Source: Poa pratensis
Taxonomy: Eukaryota; Streptophyta; Magnoliopsida; Poales; Poaceae
Length of the DNA: 64,000 nt
Direction of reading: 5' to 3'
Assembly (NCBI GenBank): GCA_947311845.1
Contig: CAMZMU010000049.1
Location: 10,318,969-10,382,968, forward strand
Under the pieces are notes generated by a model. The model did not search any database. It was not told the origin of the DNA and was given only the letters and a program-made list of their open reading frames with translations. The stretch's first letter is position 1. Each line of letters begins with the position of its first letter. Both the position numbers and the translations under genes were made by a program. This document shows, piece after piece, positions 1 to 8,447 of this stretch.

Positions 1-490
1 TGCGCTGTACCGCACATGTTAAAAGCAGCTCCGCGTCTGGTGCCGCTGCTGCACCTATCCACGTCTAGCTGATCATCGATCGGACGCACCGTCACGTGTA
101 GCTGCCGTCGCGACTAGCTAATCGATCGATCGGATCCACGTCTAGCTAGCAGCTAGCATGAGTTTGCTGGTGCGTGACTGCGTGATCTCCGCACGCGCAG
201 CCACGAAACAAATGTCCACTGGACCTTGGATTATCCACTGTTTCCGCTAGTTGGGTTGGATGGATCTGGACATTATGAAATTATAAACGTGGACTGGTGT
301 TGGATTGGACCAACTTAGGTTGGACATTATTTGGGCCTATGACATTTGGACTTGGGACTCCAATCCAGTTCCAGGTTTAGATCTACCGAAGCAAAAGAGC
401 TGCAACCGCCACGGGTCAACGCATCTAGCCGCAACCATACAGATCTACTAGAAAGCGGGTCAAACAAAGAGGGGGAGGCGAGCCGCTCAC
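1..490 (-). other. HSP70 intron 1 (partial)
   Basis: Sequence downstream of the HSP70 first exon on the minus strand. It begins with a splice donor (GTGAGC, 490-485) at the position where plant cytosolic HSP70 genes usually carry their intron, after the first base of an Asp codon. I see no second exon, so the rest of the gene should lie left of the window if it exists. The stretch contains short GATCGATCGAT-like repeats near 70-135 and nothing else recognisable. Confidence 0.55.
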
Positions 491-707
491 CGAAGACTGT
501 GTTGATGGGGTTCATGGCGACCTGGTTCTTGGCGGCATCTCCGATGAGTCGCTCGGTGTCGGTGAAGCCGACGTAGGAGGGCGTGGTGCGGTTGCCCTGG
601 TCGTTGGCGATGATCTCGACGCGGTCGTGCTGCCACACGCCGACGCACGAGTAGGTGGTGCCGAGGTCGATGCCGATGGCCGGCCCCTCGCCCTTGGTCG
701 GCGCCAT
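491..707 (-). CDS. HSP70: Cytosolic HSP70 chaperone, first exon (partial)
   Basis: Exon 1 encodes the first 72 residues of a cytosolic/nuclear Hsp70, the ATP-dependent chaperone. The nucleotide-binding-domain signature [15 protein letters not shown] is at residues 11-25, followed by [17 protein letters not shown] and a NPINTVF stretch. The exon stops after the first base of the next codon at a good GTGAGC donor (490), which is the usual plant HSP70 intron position. The start is the ATG at 707-705, preceded by a leader of roughly 100 bases and a TATA box at 823-830. The rest of the ATPase and substrate-binding domains is not in the window. Whether the gene is intact cannot be judged; a first-exon fragment is possible. 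A MULE end lies about 50 bp beyond the TATA box. Confidence 0.88.
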
Positions 708-822
708 GGCTCTAGATTGAGGCGGCGTCTAGGGTTAGGGTTTTTTCGAGTCTGGACTGAGAGCAGCTGGCGGCGGCTGCTGCGGACTCGGGAGTGGAGG
801 AAGCAGGGAGGCGTGGGGGCCG

Positions 823-830
823 TATTTATA
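823..830 (-). promoter_or_regulatory. TATA box of HSP70
   Basis: Reads TATAAATA on the minus strand, about 115 bp upstream of the HSP70 ATG. Only about 48 bp separate it from the transposon end at 879. I find no run of alternating GAA/TTC pentamers (heat-shock element) in those 48 bp. Confidence 0.7.
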
Positions 831-878
831 CAGGAGCGCTTGCTTGTCTGAATCGGCGTGGCCCATACAGAGCCCAGC

Positions 879-1153
879 GTGAAATTTGACAAAAATAACC
901 TTTTGCCCAAACTTCATCCAAAAATAACCCTTTTTTCAAAAAAATTCGAAATCTAACCCTTTTGTGTGGCTCCCGTATCGGGGGCGCCACACATGTAACC
1001 ACCGCGCCCCAGCCTGGGGCGCCACACCACTGCCAGCGTGGCAAGGCGGGCCCCAGCCCTGGTTAAGTAGCGCCGGCCGCTGGGGCGCCACACCTCCATG
1101 TGTGGCGCCGGGGCCGGGGGCGCGACACAACGAAATAAAAATATGCCCGAGCC
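879..1153. repeat. Outer left TIR (inverted copy of 14001-14275)
   Basis: A 275-bp near-identical reverse complement of the right end of the composite element. It is an AT-rich outer 80 bp followed by GC-rich palindromic motifs built on GGCGCCACAC. It is joined to transposase coding sequence at 1151-1153 through a shared GGC, the junction of an internal deletion. Confidence 0.85.
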
Positions 1154-3427
1154 TCCCGGCTCATTGACTTGGTAAATCCACTCGTTGTTGTCAAAACATT
1201 GGGCTGTATTGGTCTCCGCCTTCCTTAACTGGTATGTCATCCATTTGTCAACTTCAGGTGGATACTTGTACTTCTTCTTGTGCTTGTTCTTCCCTTCCAT
1301 CTGCTCAAACGTTTCCTCACTATATTTCTGAAAATACTCATTCAACTTGTCGAATGTGTATTGAACTATTGCTGTGACGGGCAACCCACGGACTCCTCTG
1401 AGCACATTGTTGAAACATTCTGCCATGTTGCTTGTCATGTCACCGTACCTCCTACCGTCGGTGTCAAATGCTCTAGTCCACTTGTGCCTCATAGACGCAT
1501 GCCTATCTAGGAACTCTCGACCCCCCGGCGATGTGAGAGTTAGCAACCTGTTGTACAATCTCGCAAAATGCCGCTCGGTGAAAGCGAGACAACAATCTTT
1601 TAGATCATCAGATAGCTCCTTATTTCCGCATGCCCTATAGAAGTTGGACACAAAATGCCTCACGCACCATCGATGGTGCAAAGGAGCATGCCCGGGAATA
1701 TCAATCTCCACCGCATTGAGTATGCCTTGGTGGCGGTCCGAGATGACACATACCTCTCTTTGAGGCTCAAATACCTTTGTTCTCACTAGACCCATGAACC
1801 ACTCCCAGTTGTCCTGGTTCTCCGCCGTCACCAAAGCAAAAGCCAACGGCAACAACCGGTCGTTAGCATCATGAGCTACGGCAATCAAAAGTGTGCCACT
1901 GTACTGGCCTGTCAAGAATGTGCCATCCACGGAGACAACCGGTCTACAATGCTTGAATGCCCTTATGCATTGCCCGAAAGCCCAAAATGCACGGCCAAAG
2001 ACACGGACGGTTGCACCGTTGTAATCCCTAGTCTTTTGGCCAAAGGGCTCCACACACGTAACCATGTCCGGATTTGTAGCAGCCATAGCTCCCAACAATC
2101 TAGGAAGTCGGTTGTATGCTTCCTCCCAGTCACCATACAACATCTTGAATGCGGCTTGCTTGGCCCTCCATGCCTTCCCATACTTCACCGAGTAACCAAA
2201 CATGTCTTTCACCGTGTCCATGATAGCCCTCACCGAAAAAGTGGGGAATGCCTCTATGGAATTGGAAAGTCTATAGCCGATGAAATCGGAGGTTAGTTGC
2301 CGATGAGTGTCCTTCGCATCCTTGTCATCATCATCATCGTTGCCACTACACATGTGAGTTGACACACATTTTTTTAGAACCCATTGAGAGGTTCCCTTGA
2401 TAGGTCTTGCACGCACAATCCACGGGCACCCATTATGCGCGTCATCACACTTAACCGTGTAACGCTTCTTGACATCCGAGTGAACCACTTTGTATGGTCT
2501 AAAGTACTTAACCGCATACTCCTTGAGCCATGTCTTCAATTCCAACAAGCTTTCAAACTTCACTCCCTCAGCAATTCCATAGTTTTTGGGATTACGATCC
2601 TTCTTCGAAGTTGGCCTTGGTTCAAGAATTTTACTCGTGCCACCATCAACCACGGCTTTATCGGCGAGACTAAGATCACGGAACAATGGTGTTCGATGAT
2701 CCTGGCCCACTACCTTCTTGAATATTTCGGCTTCTTTAGCAGTGAACCCATCTTCATCAACATCTTCTTCGGGACCGTCGTCATCCGAGTCCGATGCATA
2801 GCATCGGTTATAAGGGATGTCATGGTCCATGTCCTCATGCCTACAATTTGTCTCCACATCACCAATATCATTTTTATGAAGATCATACTCCGATGCGTCG
2901 CTCTCCTCCTCCGATTCTTCATATTGGTCACTTTGCATTGGGCTTGAAGGTTCGCTCCTTTCGTGTTCGGTCATTGTTGGTTGGCTAAAATCATGTTGAG
3001 TCATTGGAGGTGGACTCCACGTTGGATGGTACACTTCATGCGCATGAGGTGGCTCATTTTGAACCGGCCTCCTAACGTCATGTTCGGAGGCACACCGGTT
3101 CAAGTCAAACGTCTTGGTGGCAAACAACTCAAGAGCCTTGTCTTGAGATGCCGACACCGTCTCCTTATATGCACTCCAACACAACTCGGAGTTGAGAGGC
3201 ATAATCTTCCAACGAATGTGCATTCCGAACCCAACATTATGCCTTCCCTCCAAAGAAAGAACATCATTTGGATCCGTCCAATTCAATGCAATCCGCACTC
3301 TCTCCACAACCTCGGCATAGCTAGGACTATGGCCAAACACCACCACTTTCTCCTCCGAGTCATGCTCCACATTGCCTTTCAAAAAGGCCTCCTTGTCCAC
3401 ATGATGAACACTAACCATCTTCTCCAT
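953..3427 (-). CDS. MULE transposase, left copy: open but C-terminally truncated and fused to TIR
   Basis: An 824-codon open frame encoding a MuDR-type DDE transposase, which would bind the TIRs and cut and move the element in the nucleus. It has an N-terminal PB1-like region (about residues 5-105), an acidic linker (about 170-235) and a MuDR DNA-binding domain (about 289-360, with a CDDAHNGCPW zinc-binding core). The catalytic DDE core has D501 in VSVDGTF, D564 in ISDRHQG and E670 in NMAECFNN. Homology to copy B stops at residue 758 (NEPGG). The last 66 residues are translated TIR, rich in WRP and GAP motifs. The SWIM zinc finger, CCHC knuckle and Gly/His tail are missing. Activity is doubtful, but the domains that bind DNA and dimerise may still work. 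The start is the first ATG, which copy B has lost by a 1-bp deletion. Confidence 0.85.
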   Translation of the reverse strand: MEKMVSVHHVDKEAFLKGNVEHDSEEKVVVFGHSPSYAEVVERVRIALNWTDPNDVLSLEGRHNVGFGMHIRWKIMPLNSELCWSAYKETVSASQDKALELFATKTFDLNRCASEHDVRRPVQNEPPHAHEVYHPTWSPPPMTQHDFSQPTMTEHERSEPSSPMQSDQYEESEEESDASEYDLHKNDIGDVETNCRHEDMDHDIPYNRCYASDSDDDGPEEDVDEDGFTAKEAEIFKKVVGQDHRTPLFRDLSLADKAVVDGGTSKILEPRPTSKKDRNPKNYGIAEGVKFESLLELKTWLKEYAVKYFRPYKVVHSDVKKRYTVKCDDAHNGCPWIVRARPIKGTSQWVLKKCVSTHMCSGNDDDDDKDAKDTHRQLTSDFIGYRLSNSIEAFPTFSVRAIMDTVKDMFGYSVKYGKAWRAKQAAFKMLYGDWEEAYNRLPRLLGAMAATNPDMVTCVEPFGQKTRDYNGATVRVFGRAFWAFGQCIRAFKHCRPVVSVDGTFLTGQYSGTLLIAVAHDANDRLLPLAFALVTAENQDNWEWFMGLVRTKVFEPQREVCVISDRHQGILNAVEIDIPGHAPLHHRWCVRHFVSNFYRACGNKELSDDLKDCCLAFTERHFARLYNRLLTLTSPGGREFLDRHASMRHKWTRAFDTDGRRYGDMTSNMAECFNNVLRGVRGLPVTAIVQYTFDKLNEYFQKYSEETFEQMEGKNKHKKKYKYPPEVDKWMTYQLRKAETNTAQCFDNNEWIYQVNEPGGSGIFLFRCVAPPAPAPHMEVWRPSGRRYLTRAGARLATLAVVWRPRLGRGGYMCGAPDTGATQKG

Positions 3428-4217
3428 CTAAAATTTTTTACAACAATCCAAATGCATCAAATGATTGATACATTGCACTAAGCTATGCATTTCAAACAAA
3501 ATAATTTACTTATCTTAATTTTAAGTCAAGTCATTATGCACTAACCCTAACTACATCTAACAAAAACCCTAACCCTAACCTAAAATCAACACCCCAACAC
3601 TTCATATCCATCATACCCACACACATTGACCAATATTATCAACAAATAACCACAAATTTGTCCTCATATTCAAATTCTAGGGTTTCCAAGATCTACACAA
3701 TTTCTCCAAATTCGAAGATTTCTATTGGACAGAAAGAAGGAGGATGAGGGAGAGTACCTTCTTGCACGTAGGAGAGCCGGAATCCACGGAAAAATCACAC
3801 CTAAAAGGATGGATTTGAGGGGGGGTGTGTTGGGGTGTGTTGGGGGGAGTGTTCTTCCTTGCTTTTGTGAGAGAAGAGAGTGAGGGAGAAGAAAAAGGTG
3901 GTGGGGGCACGGGCTGGGGATTGTTACTTTTACAGAAAGTGTGGCGCCCCCGGCCCCGGCGCCACACATGGAGGTGTGGCGCCCCCAGCGCCGGCGCTAC
4001 TTAACCAGGGCTGGGGCCCGCCTTGCCACGCTGGCAGTGCTGTGGCGCCCCAGACGAGGGCGCGGTTCCTACATGTGTGGCGCCCCAGCTGGGGGCGCGG
4101 TTCCTTTATGTGTGGCGCCCCCGGTGCGGGAGCCACACAAAAGGGTTAGATTTCGAATTTTTTTTGAAAAAGGGTTATTTTTGGATGAAGTTTGGGCAAA
4201 GGGTTAATTTTGTCAAA
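1151..4217. repeat. Left arm of 3.06-kb palindrome
   Basis: The arm is the reverse complement of 4245-7304. The translated proteins differ at only a few positions (for example HPTW versus YPTS near residue 135), plus several 1-bp indels. The spacer between the arms is 27 bp (4218-4244). Both arms contain the transposase leader and most of its coding region, so a transcript crossing the centre could form a 3-kb hairpin. Confidence 0.92.
3541..3581 (-). promoter_or_regulatory. Telo-box cluster in the left transposase leader
   Basis: Several CCCTAA units (CTAACCCTAACTA and AACCCTAACCCTAACC) lie 110-155 bp upstream of the left transposase ATG, in the 5'UTR or its intron. AAACCCTAA telo-boxes are known plant promoter and Polycomb-recruiting motifs. 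The same cluster occurs in the right arm at 4877-4917. Confidence 0.5.
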
Positions 4218-4223
4218 TTTCAC
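3939..4223. repeat. Inner TIR of copy A
   Basis: The 5' TIR of the transposase side, ending TGTCAAATTTCAC at 4223. It is homologous to the outer TIRs but with an extra unit of about 40 bp in the GGCGCCACAC-rich part. It lies just upstream of the presumed transposase leader and probably supplies its promoter, as is usual for MULE TIRs. Confidence 0.8.
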
Positions 4224-4232
4224 CCAAGAAAA
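4224..4232. repeat. 9-bp target-site footprint at palindrome centre
   Basis: CCAAGAAAA, directly abutting the terminus of copy A. It is the reverse complement of TTTTCTTGG at 14276-14284 next to the other terminus. Read on the minus strand, the element end is preceded by the same 9 bp that follows the right end. Confidence 0.75.
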
Positions 4233-4243
4233 GTCGTCCGTTA

Positions 4244-4521
4244 ATTTTGACAAAATTAACCCTTTGCCCAAACTTCATCCAAAAATAACCCTTTTTCAAA
4301 AAAAATCGAAATCTAACCCTTTTGTGTGGCTCCCGCACCGGGGGCGCCACACATAAAGGAACCGCGCCCCCAGCTGGGGCGCCACACATGTAGGAACCGC
4401 GCCCCGTCTGGGGCGCCACAGCACTGCCAGCGTGGCAAGGCGGGCCCCAGCCCTGGTTAAGTAGCGCCGGCGCTGGGGGCGCCACACCTCCATGTGTGGC
4501 GCCGGGGCCGGGGCGCCACAC
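4244..4521. repeat. Inner TIR of copy B (first bases missing)
   Basis: Left TIR of the longer copy, in the same subtype as 3939-4223. It starts GTTAATTTTGAC instead of GTGAAATTTGAC, so the outermost bases were lost or replaced at the palindrome centre. Confidence 0.8.
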
Positions 4522-7304
4522 TTTCTGTAAAAGTAACAATCCCCAGCCCGTGCCCCACCACCTTTTTCTTCTCCCTCACTCTCTTCTCTCACAAAAGCAA
4601 GGAAGAACACTCCCCCCAACACACCCCAACACACCCCCCCTCAAATCCATCCTTTTAGGTGTGATTTTTCCGTGGATTCCGGCTCTCCTACGTGCAAGAA
4701 GGTACTCTCCCTCATCCTCCTTCTTTTGTCCAATAGAAATCTTCGAATTTGGAGAAATTGTGTAGATCTTGGAAACCCTAGAATTTGAATATGAGGACAA
4801 ATTTGTGGTTATTTGTTGATAATATTGGTCAATGTGTGTGGGTATGATGGATATGAAGTGTTGGGGTGTTGATTTTAGGTTAGGGTTAGGGTTTTTGTTA
4901 GATGTAGTTAGGGTTAGTGCATAATGACTTGACTTAAAATTAAGATAAGTAAATTATTTTGTTTGAAATGCATAGCTTAGTGCAATGTATCAATCATTTG
5001 ATGCATTTGGATTGTTGTAAAAAATTTTAGATGGAGAAATGGTTAGTGTTCATCATGTGGACAAGGAGGCCTTTTTGAAAGGCAATGTGGAGCATGACTC
5101 GGAGGAGAAAGTGGTGGTGTTTGGCCATAGTCCTAGCTATGCCGAGGTTGTGGAGAGAGTGCGGATTGCATTGAATTGGACGGATCCAAATGATGTTCTT
5201 TCTTTGGAGGGAAGGCATAATGTTGGGTTCGGAATGCACATTCGTTGGAAGATTATGCCTCTCAACTCCGAGTTGTGTTGGAGTGCATATAAGGAGACGG
5301 TGTCGGCATCTCAAGACAAGGCTCTTGAGTTGTTTGCCACCAAGACGTTTGACTTGAACCGGTGTGCCTCCGAACATGACGTTAGGAGGCCGGTTCAAAA
5401 TGAGCCACCTCATGCGCATGAAGTGTACTATCCAACGTCGAGTCCACCTCCAATGACTCAACATGATTTTAGCCAACCAACAATGACCGAACACGAAAGG
5501 AGCGAACCTTCAAGCCCAATGCAAAGTGACCAATATGAAGAATCGGAGGAGGAGAGCGACGCATCGGAGTATGATCTTCATAAAAATGATATTGGTGATG
5601 TGGAGACAAATTGTAGGCATGAGGACATGGACCATGACATCCCTTATAACCGATGCTATGCATCGGACTCGGATGACGACGGTCCCGAAGAAGATGTTGA
5701 TGAAGATGGGTTCACTGCTAAAGAAGCCGAAATATTCAAGAAGGTAGTGGGCCAGGATCATCGAACACCATTGTTCCGTGATCTTAGTCTCGCCGATAAA
5801 GCCGTGGTTGATGGTGGCACGAGTAAAATTCTTGAACCAAGGCCAACTTCGAAGAAGGATCGTAATCCCAAAAACTATGGAATTGCTGAGGGAGTGAAGT
5901 TTGAAAGCTTGTTGGAATTGAAGACATGGCTCAAGGAGTATGCGGTTAAGTACTTTAGACCATACAAAGTGGTTCACTCGGATGTCAAGAAGCGTTACAC
6001 GGTTAAGTGTGATGACGCGCATAATGGGTGCCCGTGGATTGTGCGTGCAAGACCTATCAAGGGAACCTCTCAATGGGTTCTAAAAAAATGTGTGTCAACT
6101 CACATGTGTAGTGGCAATGATGATGATGATGACAAGGATGCGAAGGACACTCATCGGCAACTAACCTCCGATTTCATCGGCTATAGACTTTCCAATTCCA
6201 TAGAGGCATTCCCCACTTTTTCGGTGAGGGCTATCATGGACACGGTGAAAGACATGTTTGGTTACTCGGTGAAGTATGGGAAGGCATGGAGGGCCAAGCA
6301 AGCCGCATTCAAGATGTTGTATGGTGACTGGGAGGAAGCATACAACCGACTTCCTAGATTGTTGGGAGCTATGGCTGCTACAAATCCGGACATGGTTACG
6401 TGTGTGGAGCCCTTTGGCCAAAAGACTAGGGATTACAACGGTGCAACCGTCCGTGTCTTTGGCCGTGCATTTTGGGCTTTCGGGCAATGCATAAGGGCAT
6501 TCAAGCATTGTAGACCGGTTGTCTCCGTGGATGGCACATTCTTGACAGGCCAGTACAGGGCACACTTTTGATTGCCGTAGCTCATGATGCTAACGACCGG
6601 TTGTTGCCGTTGGCTTTTGCTTTGGTGACGGCGGAGAACCAGGACAACTGGGAGTGGTTCATGGGTCTAGTGAGAACAAAGGTATTTGAGCCTCAAAGAG
6701 AGGTATGTGTCATCTCGGACCGCCACCAAGGCATACTCAATGCGGTGGAGATTGATATTCCCGGGCATGCTCCTTTGCACCATCGATGGTGCGTGAGGCA
6801 TTTTGTGTCCAACTTCTATAGGGCATGCGGAAATAAGGAGCTATCTGATGATCTAAAAGATTGTTGTCTCGCTTTCACCGAGCGGCATTTTGCGAGATTG
6901 TACAACAGGTTGCTAACTCTCACATCGCCGGGGGGTCGAGAGTTCCTAGATAGGCATGCGTCTATGAGGCACAAGTGGACTAGAGCATTTGACACCGACG
7001 GTAGGAGGTACGGTGACATGACAAGCAACATGGCAGAATGTTTCAACAATGTGCTCAGAGGAGTCCGTGGGTTGCCCGTGACAGCAATAGTTCAATACAC
7101 ATTCGACAAGTTGAATGAGTATTTTCAAAATATAGTGAGGAAACGTTTGAGCAGATGGAAGGGAAGAACAAGCACAAGAAGAAGTACAAGTATCCACCTG
7201 AAGTTGACAAATGGATGACATACCAGTTAAGGAAGGCGGAGACCAATACAGCCCAATGTTTTGACAACAACGAGTGGATTTACCAAGTCAATGAGCCAGG
7301 AGGC
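4245..7304. repeat. Right arm of 3.06-kb palindrome
   Basis: Reverse complement of 1151-4217. Homology ends inside the transposase gene at the GGAGGC shared with the deletion junction of copy A. Confidence 0.92.
4877..4917 (+). promoter_or_regulatory. Telo-box cluster in the right transposase leader
   Basis: AGGTTAGGGTTAGGG followed by TTAGGGTTAG, 120-160 bp upstream of the transposase start. It is the mirror of 3541-3581. A likely leader intron donor (AAGGTACTC, near 4699-4707) precedes it. Confidence 0.5.
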
Positions 7305-8220
7305 ACCACGGTAGGTGGTGTGCAACACGGAGGGCGTGCGTGCAAAGTCTTGCTAAAGCAATGTTTGTGCTCGTGCCAGAGGCCTCAGTTGCTTCATCTC
7401 CCTTGCTCGCACTTGCGGACGGCGGCACGCATAAGAAAAGTGGGATACGTTGATCCGGTTAGGTTGTCCGAGTACTCGATCGAGGCTACCAAGGAGACAT
7501 GGGCGGGCAGATTTGAACCTACTTTGACCAATCACAATGGCCAGAATATCATGGCATTCAACTATGGCCCGATCCAATACTGAAGGTGACGAAACGGGGA
7601 AGACGGAAGACAAAACGTTTTAGAAATGACATGGACGCATGGGGTGCAGGAGGTCTCCGAGAGTGGGGCAACCAACATTTTCAGGAGCCTAGTGTGCTGC
7701 CCGTTGTGGAGAATGCAATGGTGGTGGGCACAACACTAGAGGTTGTAGTCGAAACAAGAGATCGAAAGGTGTCCAACATGGTGGCGGTGGTGATGGCGGT
7801 GGTAGCACAAGCCATCATGATAGCACAAGCCACCATGATCATTCTCAACATGGCGGTGGCGGTGGTAGCACAAGCCACCATGGTCATTCTCAACATGGCG
7901 GTGGCGGTGGTAGCACAAGCCACCATGGTGGTAGCCAACATGGTCATTCTCAACATGGCGGTGGCGGTGGTAGCACAAGCCAACATGGTCATTGTCAACA
8001 TGGCGGTGGCGGTGGTAGCACAAGCCACCATGGTGGTAGCCAACATGGTCATTCTCAACATGGCGGTGGCGGTGGTAGCACAAGCCACCATGGTGGTAGC
8101 CAACATGGTCATTCTCATCGTGGCGGTCGCGGCGGCGGTAGGCATACATCAATGTTTGACGAGCTAAGAGGGGGTAGGCGTCGTGGCCGTAGAGGGGGTA
8201 GGCGTCGTGGCCATCAATGA
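5039..8220 (+). pseudogene. Full-length-type MULE transposase, right copy, broken by frameshifts
   Basis: Carries the complete transposase layout but not in one frame. A 1-bp deletion puts the first ATG (5030) out of frame, so the open frame starts at the ATG at 5039. Further 1-bp shifts lie near 6556 (after FLTGQY), 7128 (after EYFQ), about 7570 and about 7698. Segments in order: PB1-like region, acidic linker, MuDR DNA-binding domain and first catalytic Asp (5039-6555); second Asp and Glu (6568-7127); SWIM zinc finger CLC...CSH (about 7365-7420); basic GRRKTKRFRNDMD (7586-7650); CCHC knuckle of spacing CX2CX4HX4C (7705-7746); and a Gly/His/Ser-rich tail ending in RGGRRRGHQ at 8217. Copy A supplies the same catalytic core in one frame, so the shifts are recent or, less likely, sequencing errors. 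It is followed by the GRF gene on the same strand. Confidence 0.85.
7778..8139 (+). repeat. Tandem repeat encoding the Gly/His-rich transposase tail
   Basis: Repeats of 45 or 60 bp encode HGGGGGSTSHHG with or without GSQHG, then HSQ, repeated about six times. The repeat is in the frame of the upstream CCHC knuckle and the downstream stop at 8218-8220. It probably forms a low-complexity, metal-binding or condensate-prone tail. Confidence 0.75.
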
Positions 8221-8252
8221 TTGGTATGACTGAATTTTTTTGGTTGTTATTT

Positions 8253-8447
8253 CTTATTTTCAATTGTTCCATTTTACTATCAACTAAGTTCAAACTTGCA
8301 ATTTTGTAGGGATGGTTCTTATTTTCAATTGTTCCATTTTACTATCAACGAAGTTCAAACTTGCAATTTTGTAGGGATGGTTCTTATTTTCAATTGTTCC
8401 ATTTTACTGTCAACTAAGTTCAAACTTGCAATTTTGTAGGGATGGAC
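8253..8447 (+). repeat. Three 65-bp direct repeats before the GRF gene
   Basis: Three almost identical units, each ending with a potential splice acceptor and ATG (TTTTGTAGGGATGG). The third ATG (8442) starts the GRF protein. The first two ATGs open 20-codon frames that stop at the next TAG. Confidence 0.8.

Noticed and set aside
832..878. Heat-shock element upstream of HSP70
   Set aside because: Only a single GAA occurs; no alternating GAA/TTC array is present.
870..878. Matching target duplication at the left end of the composite MULE
   Set aside because: GAGCCCAGC does not match either side of the centre or the right flank; this mismatch is itself evidence of rearrangement.
879..4540. 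Many open frames across the TIRs on both strands (Ala/Pro/Gly-rich, with repeated WRP or VAPP words)
   Set aside because: They arise from the palindromic GGCGCC repeats; they occur on both strands and in all TIR copies and have no leader. Only the one fused to the transposase is in a real gene frame.
1151..7304. Palindrome as a simple assembly duplication
   Set aside because: The arms differ by substitutions, several single-base indels, and a different outer end (a TIR on one side, continued gene on the other), so it is not a plain mirrored contig; long-read confirmation is still wanted.
7778..8139. CRISPR-like regular repeats
   Set aside because: The units are coding tandem repeats without unique spacers, in a plant genome.
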